DNA of 64,000 nucleotides from Myxococcales bacterium (GTDB taxonomy: Bacteria > Myxococcota_A > Polyangia > Palsa-1104), in NCBI GenBank assembly GCA_003170275.1, contig PNAM01000089.1, positions 140,008 through 204,007 on the forward strand. The letters are read 5' to 3'. Position numbers and translations under genes: made by a program. Shown here one piece after another: positions 57,844-64,000 of the stretch. Below the pieces are notes generated by a model. It did no database searches. It saw nothing but the letters and a program-made list of their open reading frames with translations, and was not told the origin of the DNA. How positions within the stretch are numbered: the first letter of the stretch is position 1; every line of letters begins with the position of its first letter.

Positions 57844-58635
57844 ATGTCCCTCCACCCGTTCACCGAGGACGACGCGACGCAGGCGCTCTACGCCCGGGGC
57901 CTACGGGCGCTGGTCGACGCAGACGTGCCATTTCTGGTCGGCGGCGGCTACGCGCTGTTCGCCTACCTGGGGCGCTGGCGCTCGACCAAGGACATCGATC
58001 TCTTCATCGAGGCCCCGGTCCTCGAGCAGACGCTCTACACGCTCGCGCGCGCGGGCTTCCAGGTCGAGGTCACCGACACCTCGTGGCTGGCCAAGGCCAA
58101 GCGCGAAGACGCGCTGATCGACATCATCTTCTGCTCGTACAACGGGCTGTTCCCGGTCGACGAGTCGTGGCACGACAACGGCCGCGAGGCCGAGGTGCTG
58201 GGCGTGCCGGTGCGCGTGGTCGGGCCCGAGGAGATCTTCGTGTCCAAGTGCTTCGTCGCGGCGCGCGATCGCTTCGACGGCGGCGACGTCTCGTGGCTGG
58301 TGCGCGCGATGGGCCACGAGCTCGACTGGCAGCGCATCGAGTGGGAGCTGCGCGATCACTGGCAGGTGCTGTTGTGGCAGCTGATCCACTTTCTCTACGT
58401 GTTTCCGTCGGAGCGCAAGACCATCCCGGCGGACCTGATGGAGCGCTTGCAGCTGCGCCTGCGCCACGAGCTCGCCTCCGCGCCCGGCGACCCGCTGGTG
58501 TGCCGCGGCCCGATGCTCGATCCCAAGCTCTACAAGAATGACTTGAAGCAGAAGGGCGGAGAGGACCCGCGCCCGCGGCGTGAGCTCGTCGAGCCGCACC
58601 TGATCGCGCTGTGCGGCGTCGAGGCCAAGGAATAG
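57844..58635 (+). CDS. Nucleotidyltransferase-fold protein
   Basis: 263 residues from ATG 57844. The N-terminal half has FLVGGGYALFAYLGRWRSTK followed by DIDLFIEAP, the G-G and D-x-D motif of Pol beta-type nucleotidyltransferases, and LIDIIFCSYNG as the third acidic strand. The C-terminal half is helical with a LLWQLIHFLYVFPSERK segment. It resembles stand-alone MNT/AbiEii-like proteins, but lies in a region of normal G+C with no antitoxin gene adjacent, so a housekeeping or kanamycin-type enzyme role is equally possible. Confidence 0.75.
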   Translation: MSLHPFTEDDATQALYARGLRALVDADVPFLVGGGYALFAYLGRWRSTKDIDLFIEAPVLEQTLYTLARAGFQVEVTDTSWLAKAKREDALIDIIFCSYNGLFPVDESWHDNGREAEVLGVPVRVVGPEEIFVSKCFVAARDRFDGGDVSWLVRAMGHELDWQRIEWELRDHWQVLLWQLIHFLYVFPSERKTIPADLMERLQLRLRHELASAPGDPLVCRGPMLDPKLYKNDLKQKGGEDPRPRRELVEPHLIALCGVEAKE

Positions 58636-58636
58636 G

Positions 58637-58798
58637 TCAGACGACGCGCGGGCGTGAGAACAGGCTCGCCGACATGGCCAGGACCGCGCCCAGGAGCAGC
58701 ACGTGGATCCAGCCACCGGCTGCGAACGTTCCAGACACTCCCAGCAGCCACAAGAGAACCAAAGTTCCTGCGGCGACCCACATGGCATACAGGCTCAT
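58637..58798 (-). CDS. Small membrane protein (lmo0937/DUF5670-like)
   Basis: 53 residues from ATG 58798, with AAAGGA upstream. The protein has two helices: MSLYAMWVAAGTLVLLWLLG and AGGWIHVLLLGAVLAMSASL, separated by VSGTFA and ending with RPRVV. The size, the LLWLLG and GGWIH...L segments match the lmo0937-family of short membrane proteins. Function unknown. Confidence 0.7.
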   Translation of the reverse strand: MSLYAMWVAAGTLVLLWLLGVSGTFAAGGWIHVLLLGAVLAMSASLFSRPRVV

Positions 58799-58905
58799 TC
58801 GCAATCCTTTCCAAAGCAGGGCGGTTTCCCTCACAAAATACAAGCGCCGTGCCGGTTCGTGGGGGGTTGCGGCTGGCCCCCTGCTTGCACATATACCCGC
58901 CCACG

Positions 58906-59295
58906 ATGCTGCGAATTCTGATTGTCGACGACTATCCGGGACTCATCGAGCTCTATGACCTGGGCCTGCGCGCCCGCGGCTTCGAGGTGGTCGGCGCGGC
59001 CAACGTCGGGGAAGCGATGACGCTCGCCGCGACCCAGCCGTTCGACGCGGTGGTGCTCGACATGCAATTGCCCGACGGGTCCGGGCCCGACCTCCTCAAG
59101 CGGCTGCGCAACCTGCCGTCGCTCGAGGGCAAGCCGGTGATCGGCATGTCCAGCTTCGAAGGGCGCGACACGCCCGCGCCGCTCGACAACTTCCAGTTCG
59201 ACGCGTTCCTCACCAAGCCGCTCCATCCCAAGAAGCTGGCCGCGACGCTGCGCCGGCTGCTCCTCGCGAACGAAAGGAAGCTCGCCATCGCGTGA
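58906..59295 (+). CDS. Single-domain response regulator receiver
   Basis: 129 residues from ATG 58906. It is a complete CheY-like receiver: ILIVDDYPGLIELYD (Asp8, Asp9), VVLDMQLPDGSGPDLLKRL with phospho-acceptor Asp52, MSSFEGRD with the conserved Ser, and LTKPLHPKKLAATL with the switch Lys. It has no output domain, so it acts through protein contact. A kinase is not adjacent. The gene is 12 bases upstream of a flavoprotein gene on the same strand. Confidence 0.88.
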   Translation: MLRILIVDDYPGLIELYDLGLRARGFEVVGAANVGEAMTLAATQPFDAVVLDMQLPDGSGPDLLKRLRNLPSLEGKPVIGMSSFEGRDTPAPLDNFQFDAFLTKPLHPKKLAATLRRLLLANERKLAIA

Positions 59296-59307
59296 TACGT
59301 TAGCGTC

Positions 59308-60801
59308 GTGGAACGGCGCGACGTGGTGGTGATCGGATCGGGGATCGGCGGCAGCTCGTGCGCGGCGCTCCTGGCCAAGGCCGGGCTGCGCACGCTGCTC
59401 GTCGAGAAGAACCCGCGCATCGGAGGCTCGTGCGGCTGGTACGACAAGCGCGGCTTTCGCGTGGACTACGGCACGCACATGTTCACGCGCGGCGATCGTG
59501 GCCCGCTCGGCGTGGCGCTGCGCCGGTTGGGCGCGGGCGGCGAGGTCGAGTTCCTGCGCGTCGACGATCTGGCGGAGGTGCGCGGGCCGGGCGTGCAGCT
59601 GGTGCTGCCGGCGCAGAAGTGGCGGCTGCCGCAGTTCTGCGTCGAGGCGGTGCGCCAGCTGCGCATCCCGGCGCGCGAGCTGCCGCGCGTGGTCAAGCTG
59701 TTCTACGACCTGATCACCATGTCGCGGCAGGAGGCCGAGCGCTGGGACGAGCGCACCATCGAGGAGTTCATCTTTCGCTACACCGAGCACCCGCGGCTGT
59801 TCGGGCTGCTCGGGTTTCTGCTGGGGCTGTACTTCATCCTGCCGCCCTGGGAGGTGTCGGCCGGCGAGGCGATCTTGTGCTTCCAGGCGATGGTGCGCGA
59901 CAACCGGCTGTCGTATCCGCGCGGCGGCTCGGGCGCGATCCCGCGCGCGTTCGTCGGCGCGCTCGAGCGCTACGGCGGACAGGTGCGCACGCGCGCCGGC
60001 TGCGCGTCGATCGAGCCGCTTGCGCGCGGCGGCTACCGCGTCGGGCTCAAGGACGGCGGTGAGGTGCACGCGCGCATGGTGGTGTCGACCACCACTCTCG
60101 GCGATCTGGTGCGGCTGGTCGGCGCGGACCGTTTGCCCGAGGCGTTCACCGCGCGCGCGCGCACCATCCGCAAGTCGTACGTGGCGGTGCAGGTCAAGGT
60201 CGCGCTCGAGCGGCGGCACGAGCGCTCGGGCTGCATCGTCGGCGGCTGGGCGCGCGATCCGTCGTTCGATCCGTGGAACATCACGCGCGAGGACTACCGC
60301 AGCCAGTTCGCCGATCTCGACCAGGGTCGCGTGCCCAAGGTGGTGCCGGTGTACTGCCCGATCCCGTCCAACTTCGATCCGGCGCTCGCGCCACCCGGCG
60401 GCCAGCTCCTGACCGCGTGCGCGGTGGCGCCGTGCACCGACGTGCCGCGCCCCGAAGACACGCGCCCGCACGCGCGCAACGATCGAGCCTTTGTCGACGG
60501 GCTGCTCGGCGCGATGAACGGGCTGATGCCCGGCTGCCTCGACGGCGCCGTGTTCGTCGACACGATGGGCACCGAGGCGCTCGCCGCGTGGATCGGCAAG
60601 TCCGGCGGCCCGGCGGTCTCCACCGGCCAGACCCCATCGCAATCCGGCAAGAACCGCCCGTCGGTGCGCACGCCGCTGCCCGGCCTCTACGTATGCGGCG
60701 ACGCCGCCGGCGGGCGCGGCATCGGCACCGAGCTGGCGTGCGACTCGGCCATGGAGTGCGTTGCCGCCGTCCTCAGCGACGTCGAACGCCGGGTGATCTA
60801 G
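59308..60801 (+). CDS. Phytoene-desaturase-like NAD(P)/FAD oxidoreductase
   Basis: 497 residues from GTG 59308. The dinucleotide-binding motif VVVIGSGIGGSSCAALLAKA starts at residue 6, the FAD motif VEKNPRIGGSC follows, and the C-terminal FAD site PGLYVCGDAAGGRGIGTELA is present. The domain layout fits the CrtI/ phytoene desaturase and all-trans-retinol saturase class. Substrate may be a carotenoid or another lipid-soluble isoprenoid. No other carotenoid gene is adjacent. It converges with the thioesterase gene by 4 bases. Confidence 0.85.
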   Translation: MERRDVVVIGSGIGGSSCAALLAKAGLRTLLVEKNPRIGGSCGWYDKRGFRVDYGTHMFTRGDRGPLGVALRRLGAGGEVEFLRVDDLAEVRGPGVQLVLPAQKWRLPQFCVEAVRQLRIPARELPRVVKLFYDLITMSRQEAERWDERTIEEFIFRYTEHPRLFGLLGFLLGLYFILPPWEVSAGEAILCFQAMVRDNRLSYPRGGSGAIPRAFVGALERYGGQVRTRAGCASIEPLARGGYRVGLKDGGEVHARMVVSTTTLGDLVRLVGADRLPEAFTARARTIRKSYVAVQVKVALERRHERSGCIVGGWARDPSFDPWNITREDYRSQFADLDQGRVPKVVPVYCPIPSNFDPALAPPGGQLLTACAVAPCTDVPRPEDTRPHARNDRAFVDGLLGAMNGLMPGCLDGAVFVDTMGTEALAAWIGKSGGPAVSTGQTPSQSGKNRPSVRTPLPGLYVCGDAAGGRGIGTELACDSAMECVAAVLSDVERRVI

Positions 60802-61226
60802 TCGTCTTTGCGCTTGATGTTGTAGACCGCCTTGCCGGTGGCGATGGTGCTCGCGGGGTCACTGGGCTGGAACACGCGCACGTCGCACACCGCCACGCGG
60901 TTGCCGACGCGCACCACGTTGGCCTCGCACACCAACAACTCGGGCTTGCCGGGCGACAGGTAGTCGACGCGCAGATCGATCGTCGAGACGCGATCCTCGA
61001 ACGAGATGCGGGTCCACACCGCGAAGCCGCCGCACGCGTCGATCACCGCCGAGATCACGCCACCGTGCAGCGCCGGGCGGGAGGAGTCGCCGATGAACTC
61101 CGGTCGGAACGGCAGCTCGAGCCGCACGAACCCATCCTCGGCCTTGGCGATGTGCACGCCCAGGTACTTGTTGAACGGCACCAGCTCCTCGAAGAACTTC
61201 AAGAAGTCGGGTGGTGGGTTCGGCAT
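60798..61226 (-). CDS. PaaI-like hotdog thioesterase
   Basis: 142 residues from ATG 61226. The hotdog fold is shown by FNKYLGVHIAKAEDGFVRLE, PALHGGVISAVIDACGGFAV (the catalytic HGG followed by the central helix) and TIDLRVDYLSPGKPELLVCE. The family hydrolyses acyl-CoA thioesters. It is divergent from the aminopeptidase gene across 40 bp. Confidence 0.9.
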   Translation of the reverse strand: MPNPPPDFLKFFEELVPFNKYLGVHIAKAEDGFVRLELPFRPEFIGDSSRPALHGGVISAVIDACGGFAVWTRISFEDRVSTIDLRVDYLSPGKPELLVCEANVVRVGNRVAVCDVRVFQPSDPASTIATGKAVYNIKRKDD

Positions 61227-61266
61227 GGCGACACCATAGCATCGCGCGTTGTGCTACGAGATCCGC

Positions 61267-62571
61267 ATGGGGAATCCGCACGCCGCGCGTCGCAAGGCGC
61301 TGATGGACCGGGTCGGGCCGCGGGCGGTCGCGGTGATCGGCTGGAAGAAGACCACACAGCGCAACAGCGACGTGGAGTTTCGGTTCCGGCAAACCTCGGA
61401 TGTCTTGTATCTGACCGGATTTCCCGAGCCGGAGACGGTGGCGGTGATCGCGCCGGGGCGCGCCCAGAAGTTCGTGCTGTTCGTGCGGCCGCGCGATGCC
61501 GAGCGCGAGACCTGGACCGGGCGGCGCGCGGGTCTCGAGGGCGCGATCGCCAAGTACGGCGCGGACGCGGCGTTCCCGGTCGACCAGCTGGCGGTCGAGC
61601 TGCCCAAGCTGCTCGACGGCGCCGACGAGGTGATGTACGTGCCCGGCGACGACCGCGAGATGGACGAGCTGATCTTGAAGGCGCTCGCCGATCTGCGCGC
61701 CGGAGAGCGCCGCGGCATGCGCGCGCCCACGCGCATCACGGATCTGCGCACCACGCTGCACGAGCTGCGCCTCATCAAGGACGACGACGCGCTCACCAAG
61801 ATGCGGCGCGCGGCCGAGATCACGCGCGATGCGCACGTGGCGGCGATGAAGGCGGCGCGCGACGGCGTGCACGAGTACGAGATCGAAGCGCTCATCGACT
61901 ACACGTTTCGCAAGAACGGCGGGCACACCGGCTACGGGACGATCGTCGGCGGCGGCGTGAACGCCACCATCCTGCACTACGTCGACAACGCCGAGCCGCT
62001 TCGCCAGGGCGAGCTGCTGCTGGTCGACGCCGGCTGCGAGCTCGACGGCTTCACCGCCGACGTCACGCGCACCTACCCGATCGGCGGGCGCTTCGGCGTG
62101 GCGCAGCGGCGCGCGTACCAGCTGGTGCTCGACGTGGAGAAGAAGTGCATCGAGAGCGTCAAGCCGGGCGCGACCATCGACGGCATCCACCAGCAGGCGG
62201 TCGAGCTCTTGACGCAGGGCATGGTGGACCTGGGCCTGCTCAAGGGCACAGTGCGCGAGCTGATCGACAGCGGCGCGTACAAGCGCTTCTACATGCACCG
62301 CACCTCGCACTGGCTCGGGCTCGACGTGCACGACGTGGGCTCGTACACCGTCGACGGCAAGCCGCGCCCGCTCGAGCCGGGCATGGTGCTCACCGTCGAG
62401 CCCGGGCTCTACGTGCCGCCCGACGCGACCGACGTGCCCGGCGAGCTGCGCGGGATCGGCATCCGCATCGAGGACGATGTGCTGGTAACCGCCGGCGGGC
62501 ACGAGGTGCTCACGCGCGCGGTGCCCAAAGAGCCGGCCGATCTCGAGGCGCTCACCACCAGCGCCGCCTGA
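61267..62571 (+). CDS. pepP: Xaa-Pro aminopeptidase (M24 family)
   Basis: 434 residues from ATG 61267 (TTG 61249 is an alternative). The N-terminal AMP_N domain has KKTTQRNSDVEFRFRQTSDV, LTGFPEPETVAVI. The pita-bread catalytic domain has metal ligands in LLLVDAGCELDGFTADVTRT (Asp, Asp), HRTSHWLGLDVHDVG (His), GMVLTVEPGLYVP (Glu) and GIGIRIEDDVLVT (Glu). It is a metallopeptidase removing N-terminal residues before proline. Neighbours are unrelated. Cytoplasmic. Confidence 0.93.
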   Translation: MGNPHAARRKALMDRVGPRAVAVIGWKKTTQRNSDVEFRFRQTSDVLYLTGFPEPETVAVIAPGRAQKFVLFVRPRDAERETWTGRRAGLEGAIAKYGADAAFPVDQLAVELPKLLDGADEVMYVPGDDREMDELILKALADLRAGERRGMRAPTRITDLRTTLHELRLIKDDDALTKMRRAAEITRDAHVAAMKAARDGVHEYEIEALIDYTFRKNGGHTGYGTIVGGGVNATILHYVDNAEPLRQGELLLVDAGCELDGFTADVTRTYPIGGRFGVAQRRAYQLVLDVEKKCIESVKPGATIDGIHQQAVELLTQGMVDLGLLKGTVRELIDSGAYKRFYMHRTSHWLGLDVHDVGSYTVDGKPRPLEPGMVLTVEPGLYVPPDATDVPGELRGIGIRIEDDVLVTAGGHEVLTRAVPKEPADLEALTTSAA

Positions 62572-62574
62572 AGC

Positions 62575-63078
62575 TCACGCGACGATCAGGCTGGGCCCGT
62601 CGAGCTCCGCCACCGCGTGCGCGACGTCTTGGGCCGTGTTGTCTTCGCCCGGCTCGTTGACCTCGTTCTCGAAATAGCCGTGCGACAAGATCACCATGTC
62701 GTACGCGCCGGCCGCGGCCTCGTCGGCGATCGCCTGCGCGGTGCCTTCGGTGTCGGCGTCGTCCGCGAATACGTACTCGATCTGGCTCTCGCGCACGCCG
62801 CGATCGAACAGCAGCTGGCGCGCTTCCTCGAGCCCGGCGATCTGTTGGTCGCGCCACTTGTCGATGTCCTCCACGTCGACGTCACCCGCGTCCATCGACA
62901 GGTCCAGCTCGGACGTCCGGCCATCGCCGTCCGAGGCGTAGGCTTCCGGTGACGGGCGGATCTTGGTAAACACGAACACGATCAGCCCGCCCTCATCGTT
63001 GATGATGTCGGCGGCGCGCACCACCGCTTCGTAGAACCGATCGCTCGGAAAGACCGGAACCAGCATCTTCTTGGCCAT
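62575..63078 (-). CDS. UspA-like alpha/beta protein
   Basis: 167 residues from ATG 63078. The sequence alternates beta strands and helices as in universal stress proteins (KKMLVPVFPSDRFYEAVVRA, GGLIVFVFTKIRPSPE, YDMVILSHGYFEN, GPSLIVA) with a long acidic insertion near residues 50-75. The G-x2-G-x9-G ATP motif is missing, so it is a non-nucleotide-binding relative at most. It is preceded 3 bases upstream by a 37-residue membrane protein gene. Confidence 0.6.
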   Translation of the reverse strand: MAKKMLVPVFPSDRFYEAVVRAADIINDEGGLIVFVFTKIRPSPEAYASDGDGRTSELDLSMDAGDVDVEDIDKWRDQQIAGLEEARQLLFDRGVRESQIEYVFADDADTEGTAQAIADEAAAGAYDMVILSHGYFENEVNEPGEDNTAQDVAHAVAELDGPSLIVA

Positions 63079-63081
63079 TGG

Positions 63082-63195
63082 CTAGACTCCGTTTCTGCCG
63101 TTGCGGCGGATGCGGTTCGCGACTGTGGGCAGCGCGACTGCGAGTCCAGCCGCCAGGACCATGCCAATGATGAACAAGACCATTCCGGGGTTCAT
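63082..63195 (-). CDS. Short membrane protein (37 residues)
   Basis: A 37-residue protein from ATG 63195: MNPGMVLFIIGMVLAAGLAV then ALPTVANRIRRNGRNGV, one TM helix and a basic tail. Its stop lies 3 bases before the start of the UspA-like gene and both are on the same strand, supporting co-translation. No family is recognised; the small size makes it easy to miss. Confidence 0.6.
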   Translation of the reverse strand: MNPGMVLFIIGMVLAAGLAVALPTVANRIRRNGRNGV

Positions 63196-63288
63196 GCTTG
63201 GGATAGAAGCAAGGTTCGCACCGTCGGCGGCGGACGAGCGGGTCCTTGCCTGCCCTCCTACCGAGCGACATGGTACGATCTGGGCGCC

Positions 63289-64000
63289 GTGAGCTCCGTC
63301 AATCTGTACGCCAAGGAGATCTCGCTCAAGATCGTCTATTACGGGCCCGGGCTGGGCGGAAAGACCAGCTCGCTCCAGCACATCCACCGGGCGATCAAGG
63401 CCGACGCGCGCGGCCAGCTGGTGTCGCTCTCGACCGGCACCGATCGCACGCTCTACTTCGACTTCTTGCCGGTCAAGCTGCCCAAGCTGCGCGGCTACAC
63501 CATCCGCGTGCAGCTCTACACGGTGCCCGGCCAGGTGCACTACAACTCGACCCGCAAGCTGGTGCTCACCGGCGCCGACGGGCTGGTGTTCGTCGCCGAC
63601 TCGCAGCGCGCGCGCCACGAGGCCAACGTGGAGAGCTTGTCCAACCTGCGCGAGAACCTGCGCGAGCAGGGGCTGCAGCTCGACCGCGTGCCGCACCTGT
63701 TCCAGTACAACAAGCGCGATGTCTCCGACGTGATGCCGGTGAGCGAGATGGATCAGCAGCTCAACGTGCACCACGCGCCGTACTTCGAGACCAGCGCGAC
63801 GGCGGGACGCGGCGTGTTCGAGGCGCTCAAGTCGATCACCACGCTGGTGCTGGCGGATCTGCGCCGCCGCGGCGTGTGGCGAGCCGAAGCGCTGCCGGCC
63901 GGCGCGCCCGAGCCGGCGCATCCGAACGCGCCCGCCAACGAGCTCAAGGACGAGCCCAGCGATCCCGGCCTGTACGCCGGCCGGGCGCCCACCACCGACG
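63289..64000 (+). CDS. MglA-like small GTPase with C-terminal extension (cut by window edge)
   Basis: At least 237 residues from GTG 63289; the window ends before the stop. The G1 loop YGPGLGGKTSSLQHI, VSLSTGTDRTLYFDFLP, the G3 region YTVPGQVHYNSTRKLVLTGA, VFVADSQ, G4 FQYNKRDVSDV and SATAG give a bacterial Ras-like MglA-family GTPase, which in myxobacteria sets cell polarity for gliding. Unlike canonical MglA (about 195 residues), this protein carries a Pro/Ala-rich extension after about 200, so it is a paralogue, not necessarily MglA itself. The partner MglB is not in the window. Confidence 0.9.
   Translation, partial: MSSVNLYAKEISLKIVYYGPGLGGKTSSLQHIHRAIKADARGQLVSLSTGTDRTLYFDFLPVKLPKLRGYTIRVQLYTVPGQVHYNSTRKLVLTGADGLVFVADSQRARHEANVESLSNLRENLREQGLQLDRVPHLFQYNKRDVSDVMPVSEMDQQLNVHHAPYFETSATAGRGVFEALKSITTLVLADLRRRGVWRAEALPAGAPEPAHPNAPANELKDEPSDPGLYAGRAPTTD

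Noticed and set aside
56148..58541. 797-codon rightward frame
   Set aside because: It crosses three other genes in conflicting orientation and frame, and its composition is Arg/His-rich with no domain.

Overview
The window is a high-GC (roughly two-thirds G+C) bacterial chromosome segment, most likely from a member of the Myxococcota (myxobacteria and relatives). The support is an MglA-type small GTPase at the right edge, many small lipoproteins including one with the Cys-rich W-x-A-x-C-x-G tail common in that phylum, many stand-alone or degenerate receiver domains, frequent GTG/TTG starts and dense 4-nt start/stop overlaps. There is no rRNA. One intact tRNA (Arg, TCT) and two tRNA-Pro 3' fragments are visible. 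No CRISPR array was seen.

Layout. 1-3.7 kb: small lipoproteins and an outer-membrane barrel, including two paralogous lipoproteins. 3.8-12.7 kb: a four-gene efflux operon read right to left (TolC-like, membrane fusion protein, two near-identical RND permeases), every junction a 4-nt overlap. 12.8-20.4 kb: a membrane sulfatase-fold protein coupled to a histidine kinase, then a divergent receiver domain, a PAS-type histidine kinase and an NtrC-type activator. 20.5-31.7 kb: chromate transporter, two SPFH/prohibitin-like lipoproteins, a TetR-like protein, UspA, a CCGDP-repeat lipoprotein, a methyltransferase, YidH-like and MgtC-like membrane proteins, and a PadR regulator with a periplasmic solute-binding protein.

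31.7-35.9 kb is the accessory region. It holds an IS91-like transposase tail, an excisionase-like HTH gene, and a 3.3-kb element bounded by 47-bp direct repeats of a tRNA-Pro(TGG) 3' end. Paired GTTCCCAC words lie just inside both ends. The element carries an AbiE-like antitoxin/toxin pair and a low-GC two-gene module whose second protein has a HEPN-like R-N-x5-H motif. That module is the best candidate here for an undescribed defence or toxin system. A second integration site follows at 40.3-42.1 kb: tRNA-Arg, a tyrosine-recombinase remnant and two unknown genes.

From 42.4 kb the region is mostly core metabolism and housekeeping: enolase, transketolase, a YkgJ-type Cys-cluster protein, glutamate synthase large subunit, an ATP-grasp-like protein, an RlmI-like methyltransferase, a nucleotidyltransferase-fold protein, a single-domain receiver, a phytoene-desaturase-like flavoprotein, a hotdog thioesterase, an M24 aminopeptidase and the truncated MglA-like GTPase. 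Apart from the regions named above, the genes look chromosomal and have the strong G/C third-position bias that also creates many long antisense open frames.
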